64,000 nucleotides of DNA from Silene latifolia (Eukaryota > Streptophyta > Magnoliopsida > Caryophyllales > Caryophyllaceae). The stretch is taken from assembly GCF_048544455.1 (NCBI RefSeq), contig NC_133536.1, forward strand, positions 167,954,325 through 168,018,324, in the 5' to 3' direction. Position numbers and translations under genes: made by a program. Under the pieces are notes generated by a model. It made no database searches. It saw only the letters and a list, made by a program, of their open reading frames with translations, and was not told the origin of the DNA. Below are positions 11,856 to 21,442 of this stretch, in pieces. The stretch's first letter is position 1; each line of letters opens with the position of its first letter.

Positions 11856-13381
11856 CTAATAAAGAAGGATAGAAAACTCACAAAAGACGACCTCCCCAAA
11901 CCAGCCAAAAACAGGGGAGGTCACAAGCATCTTATCCCCACCGTCGTAATCAGAACCACTATCCTCTCCGGACCCCGAGTCGCTCTCCTCCTCCTCCGCC
12001 TCAGCAACAGCGGCAGTAGTAGTCGTGGGAGGAGGTCTCCTGGCAGGCTGAGGGTAACCGCCCACCGGAGGGACAAAGAAAGACAGGTGAGTCCAGGCAC
12101 CCTGTGGGAGCATCTCTCCCCGGGCGTACTCCTCGTAAACTAGGTACAGGGCCAGGGCCGTGTCTAGTTGGTGCTGGTTACAGCTCCTGCATAAGTCACT
12201 CAACACACGTGACATCCCCCTTTGGTCCATGACCGGAGGGATAACCAAAGGTGTAGGAGGGCGGAAAGTGTCCGTGTAACCCGTGGGAGCAGGAGTAGAA
12301 GAGGAGGAGGCTCGTGAAAATGAGGCGTGAGCCCACCTCGAGGTGCTAGCAGTAGCGGTGCCCGCCCCAATAGGGAGCCTGTAGCTAGGCAAGGGTGGGC
12401 GAGCTGCCCCCTGGACAGTGGTAAGGGGCAGGATAGGAGGGAGGCTAAGTACAGGGATGGGACCGCAGATGAAAGAGTCAATCTTCCATCGACTCCGACT
12501 ATCGACCCACTTCACAGACCTCGCGTAGGCAAGATCCATGAAGCGTAGGTCAGGGTCAATAGGGTCCTCCTCTCGAGGGAAAAGAAGAACTAGGCGGTTG
12601 GCGATACGTGTCACCAACACGCCACAAGCAATAGTGGCCAAAGTGCCCTCACTTACAGTCTGAAAGTGAGCGGCAGTCAAAAAAGCGATGTTATAGATAC
12701 GGGCTACCCGACTTTCAATGTTCAGATAGCCCGCCAAGATAGACAGTTCAATAGTAATCACATATTCGACTCCTTACGGCTGAAAATGGTATTACCCATT
12801 AGCCGTAGAAAATAACGAAAAGGGGGCAAGTGGAAGGAAGTGCCCGTCCTCTTAGGCCCGTTCCAGTCACTAATGCATGACCACATGACTCGGTGAACAT
12901 CAGAAGTTTCCGAGGTGTTAGCCTAGAAATAAAGAGCCAAAAATCCAGCAAAGTCGGCTAATGTCAGGGAGTAGGTGACATTGAATAGCCGAAAAGAAAT
13001 GCAAGGGCTACTCCTGTTGGCTTCAAAAGAAGCCTGGTCAAAAGCATAGGAGGAGAAAAACTCAAGGGTCAAAATGTAATAAGTGAACTCAGCCATGTCC
13101 ACTAGACCCGTCATTCCTGTCCCATTTAGCATGGACACAACAGACTCAAAACAGCCTAATTTCTCTAAAGTAGGTTTGTGAAGAAATCGGGTGGCTGTTA
13201 CTTTCATTTTCGCGACAAAAAGAGCGAACTTGGCTCGCTGAGTAGAATTGGAAAAACTAACCTGTGGATAGTCAGGTAGACTATCCGTAGTTGCCTCGAT
13301 CATCAATGGCGGACCCCGCGGCCGCTTGTCAGCTCCCTGACTGGACTGACCCGCGTACATCGCCTGCTTTCCCTTTGTCAT
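11856..13381 (-). pseudogene. Athila ORF-1-like (putative env-position) protein, broken
   Basis: A reading frame starts at ATG 13381 (MTKGKQAMYAGQSSQ) and runs 152 residues to a stop near 12923. A second frame (12761-11856, 301 residues) continues the protein after a frame change. The first part contains FNVTYSLTLADFAGFLALYF and the second GYLNIESRVARIYNIAF, resembling the 'Arabidopsis retrotransposon ORF-1' (ATHILA) family found between pol and the 3' LTR. The tail is Pro/Ser-rich then very acidic (AEAEEEESDSGSGEDSGSD). Its role is unknown; it has been called envelope-like by position, but no signal peptide or clear membrane anchor is visible. Assigned by context and partial resemblance. Confidence 0.6.
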
Positions 13382-14355
13382 CTTTGCTTCCTACAAAATT
13401 AACAAAATTAACAACTAGATTCCCATAACCGTTAACAATGTCAATTTATGAAACCCTAACCAACAATCAGAAGTTGGAAACCGAATTAGGGTTTCGAAAA
13501 TTTGGGGAAAATTGCATTAAACACCTCCTAGCTGCTAATTTGTTTCGAAAATCAAGGGAAAAGGGTAGAAAAAGCAATTAAAGCATAAAAATCGACAAGA
13601 AACTAGCCCTAAATCGATTTTCCCCAATTCGATTTTTCCGTCTCAATGTAACAATGTTCGAAATTTGGGCATGAAACTTCAGTAAAAATCGAATATAAAC
13701 GAGAACTTGATGATTTAAGCAAGAAAAATCGAGATGAAGAGATGGATTAGCAAGAAAATCGCGAAAAAGAGGGAAGAAAATAGGGTTTGCTTTTGATTTT
13801 TCTGATTTTGTGAAAGTGAAAGAATGAATGAAGAGTGAAGTAACACTTCCCTATTAACTTGCGTTCTGAACTCGCGCTGTGGTCGATCGACCACTTGACT
13901 CGGTCGATCGACCACTCTTCCTCATACAGCCTTTCTGCCTTTTCGCTTAGTGGTCGATCAACTACTTTACCCAGTCGATCGACCAAAATCCCTGTGAAAC
14001 AGCTTCTGCCCCTTTGTTTCTCAGTCGATCGACCGATGAACTTGGTCGATCGACTGCAGGTACTGGCAACAAATCCTTTTATACGTTGAAATTGCTTTGC
14101 CAAAATAATTTCCCGTTTTTCTCTCACAAACGTTCAGTAAATCACCTTACGCACTTTGCATAAAATAATCACCTGCAAAAATTTTCAAAGGGCATATTCT
14201 CCGAACCAAGAAATTGCTAAATAAAAGGAAAAAAGCTAAAGGTCCTAATGCAAAAAATGAAATAAAAATGTAAAGTTCCTAATTACAAAAGTTTTACAAG
14301 CCGGGTTGCCTCCCGATTAGCGCTGGTTTAAGAGGTCCCGCACGACCTTTTTACC
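13382..14355 (-). other. Athila spacer between pol and the extra ORF
   Basis: Non-coding DNA on the element's sense strand containing the 71-base palindrome array described separately. The pol-proximal part (14070-14355) is A/T-rich, with no feature beyond a CCGGGTTGCCTCCCG segment near 14300. Confidence 0.6.
13870..14065 (-). repeat. Array of three palindrome pairs with 71-base period
   Basis: TCGATCGA sites start at 13883/13904, 13954/13975 (first copy TCGATCAA) and 14025/14046. Each pair has a 13-base spacer, and successive pairs are exactly 71 bases apart. The sequence between pairs is only loosely conserved. The period is not a multiple of three and the region has no conserved frame, so the spacing is not a coding effect. 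Confidence 0.88.
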
Positions 14356-17300
14356 TCAGTTTGCAGCTTCCAAAATTGGGTCAAAGTATAGTACTTTGAC
14401 CTGCCCAACGAAATCGTCTGCTCCGTGATAATGTTTCACATATTGGCCATTAACTTTGAACCTTTCTCCAGCAGAGGTCTCCAATTCAACTGATCCGAAT
14501 TTTGTAACTGCTGTGACCGTATAGGGTCCAGTCCACCTGGATTTCAGCTTACCAGGAAATAAACGGATACGTGCGTTAAAAAAAAGTACCTTATCGCCAA
14601 TATGGAATTCGCGCTTGATGATTCTCTTGTCGTGCCAGCGCTTTGTTTTCTCTTTGTAGATACTAGCATTATCATAGGCCAGCAGCCTAAATTCCTCCAG
14701 CTCATTCAGCTGTGTCATGCGTTTCTCACGAGAGAGGTTAGGATCCAAATTCAAATCACATATAGCCCACCAAGACTTACGCTCCAACTCAACAGGTAAA
14801 TGACATGTCTTACCATAAATCAATCGGTATGGTGACATCCCGATTAGCATCTTAAATGCGGTTCTATAAGCCCATAAGACAACATCTAACATAAGACTCC
14901 AATCTTTCCGTGATTTAGAAACAACTTTAGCTAATACTTCTTTCAATTCTCTGTTAGAAATCTCAACCTGACCACTAGTTTGGGGATGATACCCCAAACC
15001 TCGACGATGTTGGACACCGAATTTAGTCAATAAAGCACTGAGTTGTTTCTCTTTAAAATGCATTCCCCTATCGCTAATGACAACCCTAGGGACACCAAAC
15101 GAGGGAAAATAATCTTTTTAAACAGTTTAATCACGGCTTTTGCGTCGCAATGGGGAGTAGCGATAGCTTCTACCCATTTGGACACATAATCTACAGCTAC
15201 GAGGATATATTTATTACCTTAACTGCTCGGAAAAGGTCCTTGATAATCAATGCCCCGGACATCGAAAATCTAAACCTCCAGAATGCCTACCTATGGCATC
15301 TCATGTCTCTTGGAAATATTCCACGATCTTTGACAAGCATCGCACTCAGCAACAAAATTGCGACTATCTGCATGCAAAGTTGGCCAATAGAAACCAGATT
15401 GGAGTACCTTTGCCACAGTCCGGGATGGATCATGGTGACCACCATAGGCAGAAGAGTGGCAAGCTTCTAGGATATCCTTCACCTCCCATTGAGGCACACA
15501 TCTCCGGATAAGACCGTCTGCGCATTCCTTGAAAACATAAGGATCATCCCAAAAGTATTGTCTAGCATCATAAGCGAACCGCTTCTTCGGCTGCCATGAA
15601 AGCTCGGGTGGTATCCTACCTGTCACAGCAAAGTTAGCGAAATCAGCAAACCACAGAGGTGGATAAGACCTTGAAGTAGTAATAGCTAACAGACTCTCAT
15701 CAGGAAAAGAATCATTAATAGGTAACAAATCCTCCCTTTCTGTCAGCTGCAGACGAGATAAATGGTCAGCCACCACATTCTATGCTCCTTTCTTATCTCT
15801 GATCTCCAAATCAAACTCTTGCAAAAGGAGTATCCACCTCAAAAGCCTCGGCTTCGCATCCTTCTTAAGAAAGAGAGTCTTCAACGCTGCATGATCAGTA
15901 TAAACAACAACCTTAGAACCTAACAAATAAGATCGAAATTTATCTAAGGCAAAAACGACAGCTAAAAACTCTTTCTCAGTGGTATAATAATTGACTTGAG
16001 CCTCATCCAGAGTTCGGCTCGCATAGTATATGGCATTCAAAGCTTTGTTCTTCCGCTGTCCCAAAACTGCACTGATCGCATAATTGCTGGCATCACACAT
16101 AATCTCAAATGGGAGATCCCAATCAGGCGGCTGAATGATTGGTGCAGAAACTAGAGCCTCCCATCAGTAAACTCAAAGACAACATCCTTAAGGAGCAATT
16201 GTGTAAGTGGTTTAGCAATTTTTGAAAAATCCTTAATGAAACGCCGATAAAAACCAGCGTGACCTAGGAAACTCCTCACTCCTTTAACATACACGGGAGG
16301 AGGCAATTGCTCAATCACCTTCACTTTTGCTTTATCAACATGTATACCTTTATCAGAAATCAGATGCCCTAACACAACTCCCTCATTGACCATAAACTGA
16401 CACTTTTCCCAATTTAAAACAAGATTAACATCAATACAACGTTGCATGACTTTATTAAGGTTAGCTAAACAACGATCAAAGTCATTACCATAAACTGAGA
16501 AATCGTCCATAAATACCTCCATAATGTTCTCTATATAATCAGAAAAAAATCCCCATCATGCACCTCTGAAAGGTAGATGGGGCGTTACACAATCCGAAGG
16601 GCATCCTGCGGTACGCAAAAACCCCCTGCGGACAGGTAAAAGTGGTCTTACTCTGATCATCCGGATGAATAGGGATCCGAAAGAACCCTGAATATCCGTC
16701 TAGAAAACAGAAAAATTTGTTAGAAGCAAGTCTTTCAGTCATTTGGTCAACAAAAGGGAGAGGGAAGTGGTCTTTCTTGGTGGCGGCATTCAACTGTCTA
16801 TAATCAATGCACATCCGCCACCCTGTCACTACTCGAGTTGGTATTAATTTATTTTTCTCATTTTTAACCACGGTAGTCCCTCCTTTCTTTGGAACTACCT
16901 GAACTGGGCTAACCCACTTGGAGTTGCCAACTGTAAAAATAATACCTGCATCGAGTAGTTTCATCACCTCAGCCATAACAACTTCCTGCATCTTCGGGTT
17001 CAACTTGCGTTGACCCTGTCTGTAAGGCTTGTGGACTTCCTCCAGCTCTATCCTGTGCATGCAAATATCAGGGCTGATGCCCTTAATATCATCCAAAGAG
17101 TAACCTAAAGCCTTCCTGTTTTTCTTAAGCACACACATCAAAGCAGACAGCTGGTCATCATTAAGCTTAGCACTAACAATAGTTAGGTACTGCTCTGTAT
17201 CATCTAGAAAAACATACTTAAGATAAGGAGGAAGTGGCTTACGCTCAGGCACCTTTAGCTCTACAGCACATACAGAATCAGCTTCAATGGTATAGCAAGT

Positions 17301-18242
17301 GTTTACCAAATTCTCGTTGGCTAGGTTCAAGAGCATCTCATCTTCTTCCTCTGTGAGCTCGTAGCTTTCTATTGAGGCTACCAAAGCATCTGGCTCCTCA
17401 GCATTCTCCGATGTATTACCTGCACACTCATCTAAACTGGTTAGATCAGCTAAGGGATCCTTGGCTAAGGATTCCCTCCAATTATAATTAACAGCCCTGT
17501 CAACAATATCAATGGAATAACACGTGTCATCATCAGCAGGTTCAGTAGCCTTACGAGCAAGACTAAACTCAATGGTGTCATCCCCTACTTCTAAGGTTAT
17601 GATTCTGTATTTGACATCTATTACAGCCCCAGCTGTATGTAAAAATGGTCTACCTAAAATAATAGGTATCTGACTATCCTCTGCAATGTCCAAAACAACG
17701 AAATCGACAGGAATAAAAAACTTACCCACTCGAACGGGTACATCCTCTAAGACTCCTATAGGTCTCTGAGTCGATCTATTTGCCATCTGAACGGTAATAT
17801 CGGTCACCTTAAGTCTACCAATATTTAACCTTTCGCAAACAGAATATGGCATGACACTGACACTGGCCCCTAAATCACAAAGGGCCTTCCCAATTTCGTG
17901 TTTACCTATAGTACAAGGAATTGAAAAACTACCAGGGTCCTTTAATTTGGGTGGTATATTAATTTGCGAAAGAGCATTCCATTCTTCCACAAAAGCAACA
18001 TTACCATCATCACGAAAGTTTCTCTTACGATTCAAAATGTCTTTCATAAATTTGGCGTAAGAGGGTACCTGGGTAATTAGGTTAGTGAAAGGAATGGTTA
18101 CCTCGAGATTCTTGACCATCTCCAAAAACTTACCAAACTTGCGCTCCAGCTTAGTATTCTTTAAACGCTCCGGATACGGGACTGCAACACTGGCCGTAGG
18201 ATCAGTAACCTTCAGCTTCTGTAAGTTTAAAACTTCCGTCAA
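14356..18242 (-). pseudogene. Athila pol: protease, RT, RNase H, integrase
   Basis: The protease motif is LCDLGASVSVMPYS (about 17880). Reverse transcriptase shows WRMCIDYRQLN, FLDGYSGFF and MPFGLCNAPSTFQRCM, then FMDDFSVYG (about 16510), so its catalytic Asp residues are retained. The frame breaks at 16549 in a run of seven T/A, where one base seems extra. RNase H (16100-15780) has MCDASNYAI and VVYTDHAAL, ending in a stop before NVVADHLSRL. Integrase has the zinc-binding region ending in CDACQRSW (about 15320), then [10 protein letters not shown] and [20 protein letters not shown] (to 14356); the stretch with the first core Asp (15290-15070) is in another frame. This protein would cleave Gag-Pol, copy RNA and integrate cDNA; this copy cannot without readthrough. 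Confidence 0.9.
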
Positions 18243-18266
18243 ATCATCAATAAGTGTAGAATCATG

Positions 18267-19616
18267 CTAACTAGTTGACGGATTTGCGTCCTGTACTGGA
18301 GACCCAGTCGATCGACTGATAGGAGTGGTTGATCGACCAATCACACTGGGCGTGAATAGTTCCTGGAAAGAGACTGATTCGTCAGGAACCTCGTTCGATC
18401 GACTGAGGTTGGTGGTCGATCGACCGCATGTGCTGGGCGTGAATAGTTTCTGGTCAGAAGCTTTTTCATCTGACGATCCAGTCGATCGACTGATAGTAGT
18501 GGTCGATCGACCAGAGGTACTGGCAATTGAGCTCGTTTTTGCACCAGAAATTAAACTATCCTCCTTATCATTTCCCGAGTCTCCTCTTAGCTTATCGGGA
18601 CCTTCATAAGAGAGGCCGCTTCTGAGATTAATGGCATTAATCGTCTCAATTGGCCCCTCACATTTGCTTGAAGAATTGGCGACTTGCTTAGACTCTATAT
18701 TCTCCAACTACTGCACAAAATTCTTTGTAGATTCGATCCCATCTGCTTCTATTTTCGCGACTTGAAGCAGAAGAGCTCGGATCATTTCTCTCAATTCCTC
18801 GGTCTCATTTGAGTTATGAACGAGAATTTCAACTCTTTCCTTGGAAGCTTCAGAGGCCTCGAGCTTCTCGAGACGGGCAGTAATAGAAGTAATGAGTGTC
18901 ACAACAGCACTCATTTCATCGCTTTGCTTGCGTGATGTTCCACGTGAACTCCCAAACTCAGCTCTATGGACTGCCATCTCCTCAATAGTGTTCCAACCTT
19001 TATTCTGACCGGTATTATTTTGGAACCTACCATTCGCAGCTGCGTCCAGGATGACCTTGTAATCATCATATAAAGCATTGTAGAATAAGTTGCAAAGGTA
19101 CCACTGCTGGAAACCGTGGTGAGGGACAGACTGAACCAAATTCTTGAAACGTCCCCATGCTTCACAAAATTCCTCATCAGGTCCTTGCTGGAAATTTGTG
19201 ATTTTACTTCTCAAAACATCAGTCTTTGCAAGTGGGAAGTATTTTTTGTAGAAGGCCAATGCGAGAGATGTCCAATCTGTGACACCAGCTGCTACCCTAT
19301 CAAGGTAGCGGTACCAATCTCGCGCAGAATCCTTCAAGGAGTATAAGAACATCACCCCCTTTACTTCATCCTGAGTCACCCCAGCCGGTATAGGTATGGA
19401 ACAGCAGTAGTCTGTGAAAATTTCCATATGCTTCAAAGGATCCTCATCTGGTAGACCAGCAAACTGATTTCGCTCCACTAAATCGATATAAGAGGAACGA
19501 AATTCGAAGAGACCGGTGGTAGGGGTAGGTAACACGTGCCCCTTTGGAAGGTGCTGCTCTTTTGGCTGAATATTGTCATATATCGTAGCCATATTCGCAA
19601 AACTGAGAGTACTCAT
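18267..19616 (-). pseudogene. Athila gag with C-terminal palindrome-encoded repeats
   Basis: ATG 19616 opens MSTLSFANMATIYD. A capsid-type core follows, with GVMFLYSLKDSARDWYRYLD and TSLALAFYKKYFPLAK, as in plant Retrotrans_gag proteins. A TAG (18708-18710) splits it from a further 146-codon stretch in the same frame, and another TAG (18267-18269) separates that from pol, again in frame. So gag and pol form one long frame broken by two single-base stops. There is no zinc knuckle, normal for Athila. The second stretch carries three 29-residue repeats starting GRSTT, encoded by DNA containing the palindrome pairs. It would form virus-like particles in the cytoplasm. Confidence 0.87.
18300..18512 (-). 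repeat. In-frame array of three palindrome pairs with 87-base period
   Basis: TCGATCGA sites start at 18308/18329 (second copy TTGATCGA), 18395/18416 and 18482/18503. Spacers are 13 bases and pairs recur every 87 bases (29 codons). On the element strand they encode repeats of the form GRSTTxxSRS between gag and protease. Confidence 0.9.
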
Positions 19617-19753
19617 GCCTTCCTCTCAAAAACCTGTCTTCTAACTGTGCAAAAGCAAAATTAGAAGCAAGGGTAAGCAACGGCCTCAAGGAAACAAAGT
19701 TCCTTGAGACAAGAAAAATAAACTAAAAATAAAGCAAAAAGAATTACACCGTC

Positions 19754-19771
19754 TCCCCGGCAACGGCGCCA
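19754..19771 (-). promoter_or_regulatory. Athila primer binding site (tRNA-Asp)
   Basis: The minus strand reads TGGCGCCGTTGCCGGGGA, complementary to the 3' end of plant tRNA-Asp, five bases inside the 5' LTR. It primes minus-strand DNA synthesis. Confidence 0.88.
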
Positions 19772-19776
19772 AAATT

Positions 19777-21071
19777 TGACACCGTCGTTTTGTATCAAAA
19801 TTAAATTTATAATTCCAAACTAAAACTATAGCTAGTGATAGTAAGGGTCGAACCACAGAGAGACAAGGTCAATTCTATTTGCTATTTCCAGTCTATAAAA
19901 AGTAACAATTAAGTGGGGGTTTTGAAATTGTTCGATTCTAAAAACTAATTGACAAAATAAGGGAATTCGCAAATAAGATAAAAGAGAGATTGGGAACTTC
20001 GGTTCACCATGGCTAAGGTCGGGTCAAAAAGGTAATAGAGATATTGTAAAACGGTCTGAGGGAACATGAGTAAGTCCTTCGATCAATGCTCAATAACCTT
20101 ACGGTCTTCTAATTCCCAAGAATTTCTCAAAGCCTTCGCTCAAGGGAAATTTCAAACCCAATGAAAACCTAACCTACTAATCTTTCAATCTAGAAAGACG
20201 GGTTTATCGAAAGGTAATAAGATCGAAATGAAAGAATTCAAACCAACAAAACAACCCTAATTTATGCCATGGCTCACCTTGTTCCCAATCAATAAAATTA
20301 GCTATGCATAATTAAAACTATAACAATTGCGAAATTGATAGCAAAGAATAAGTTTGACATGATTGAATTGAATTTAAGACAAAAGATAAGAACTGAATTG
20401 CTGAAATTAAATGGGTAATAACAAGAATTGAAATAACAAGAAATTAAAGAAGAAAGAATTTGCATAAAAACTTACTAATTAAAAATGATGAACAAAGTAA
20501 TTAAATTCGGGATTCGTCGTCCCCCTTTCTTGCCTATTACTAGATCTAAAAACTGAGTTCTTGAATAATGAAAAGCATAACCTAAAAGTATTCTACGTTC
20601 TACTGATAAACGATGCCAAAAGTTAATTACAAGTTGGGCTTTTAAAAGTCTAACACGAAAAATAAATCTCAGCTGCGCGGCTTGGTCGATCGACTAAGGG
20701 GCATGGTCGATCGACTGGTGAGTGAAGTACAGTAGCATCCGCTGAAGTTCCATGGTCGATCGACTGGTGATGCTGGTCGATCGACCAGCTGAGCTGTGCA
20801 GTAACCTCCTTTCCTCTTCCAAACAGCCTCTAAGCTCCATGCACGCATCCCGAGGTGAGTGAGTACGAACTTCCTTCTTCCAAGCTTCCCCGAAGTTGCC
20901 TCCGGAGGACGAATCAGGCTTGATTTAGTTCACTTCCACTTATTCCTACAATTAATCATAGAAAATGCAAAGTAAACCTATTTCGGGAGAAATAGTAGCT
21001 TGAAGCTAACATATACGCATGGAAATACGTGCCAAAACTGCAAATAAAGTGTATAGAATATGCACGTATCA
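19777..21071 (-). repeat. Athila 5' LTR
   Basis: On the minus strand it begins TGATACGTGCATA and ends CGACGGTGTCA, next to the primer site. It repeats the two palindrome pairs of the other LTR (20686/20707 and 20756/20777) with unchanged spacing. Promoter elements could not be assigned with confidence. Confidence 0.96.
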
Positions 21072-21442
21072 CTAGCTACTTATGTGGAAGACCTCCACCT
21101 TAGCCAATCACACTTGGCTCTCAAATTTGAGAGAGCATTGACCGTCAAGATCTTAGAGAAGCTCCCACCCGGAGAAGTGTCAAGTGTGAAAGAGGTTTAT
21201 GCTAGGGCCGGAAACATGGAGAGGCTACCCGGCATGACCAAGGATGCTAAGGAGAGGTCCGGAGAGAAAAGAAAGATCGAAGAGAAGCTGGAGGATATCA
21301 ACCCAAGAAGTCTAATTTAAATCAAGCTAGGTCCTACTCAAGACGAGCGCCAACAAGTGGCTACGGAGGTAGAGCCGCGAGTGAAGAAGGAGGATTAAGG
21401 TGCTACGATTGTGGTGGCCTCGGCCATAAGAAAGTGCAGTGT
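21072..21442 (+). pseudogene. Tekay-A gag, second half with zinc knuckle
   Basis: Sequence continues the capsid region with ATYVEDLHLSQSHLALKFER and ends in a CCHC zinc knuckle encoded at 21401-21442 (C-YD-C-GGLG-H-KKVQ-C), which binds retrotransposon RNA during packaging. The repeated CTAGC at the junction is the Athila target duplication. A stop (TAA at 21318-21320) interrupts the basic linker before the knuckle. Confidence 0.78.

Larger units (their letters stand above)
8878..21071 (-). mobile_element. Athila-type Ty3/gypsy retrotransposon, near complete, minus strand
   Basis: Two LTRs of 1,294 and 1,295 bases bound a 12,194-base element with a perfect 5-base target duplication CTAGC (8873-8877 and 21072-21076). 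The order on the minus strand is 5' LTR, tRNA-Asp primer site, gag, protease, RT, RNase H, integrase, a further Athila ORF, polypurine tract, 3' LTR. The protein types (gag without zinc knuckle, DLGASVSVM protease, ATHILA ORF-1-like protein) define the Athila lineage. By eye the two LTRs differ at roughly two to three bases per hundred, so it is fairly young. It inserted into Tekay-A gag. Stops and frameshifts show that it is not autonomous. Confidence 0.96.

Noticed and set aside
12200..12548. Overlapping open frames on both strands
   Set aside because: Shadows of the Athila ORF-1-like protein in a GC-rich stretch.
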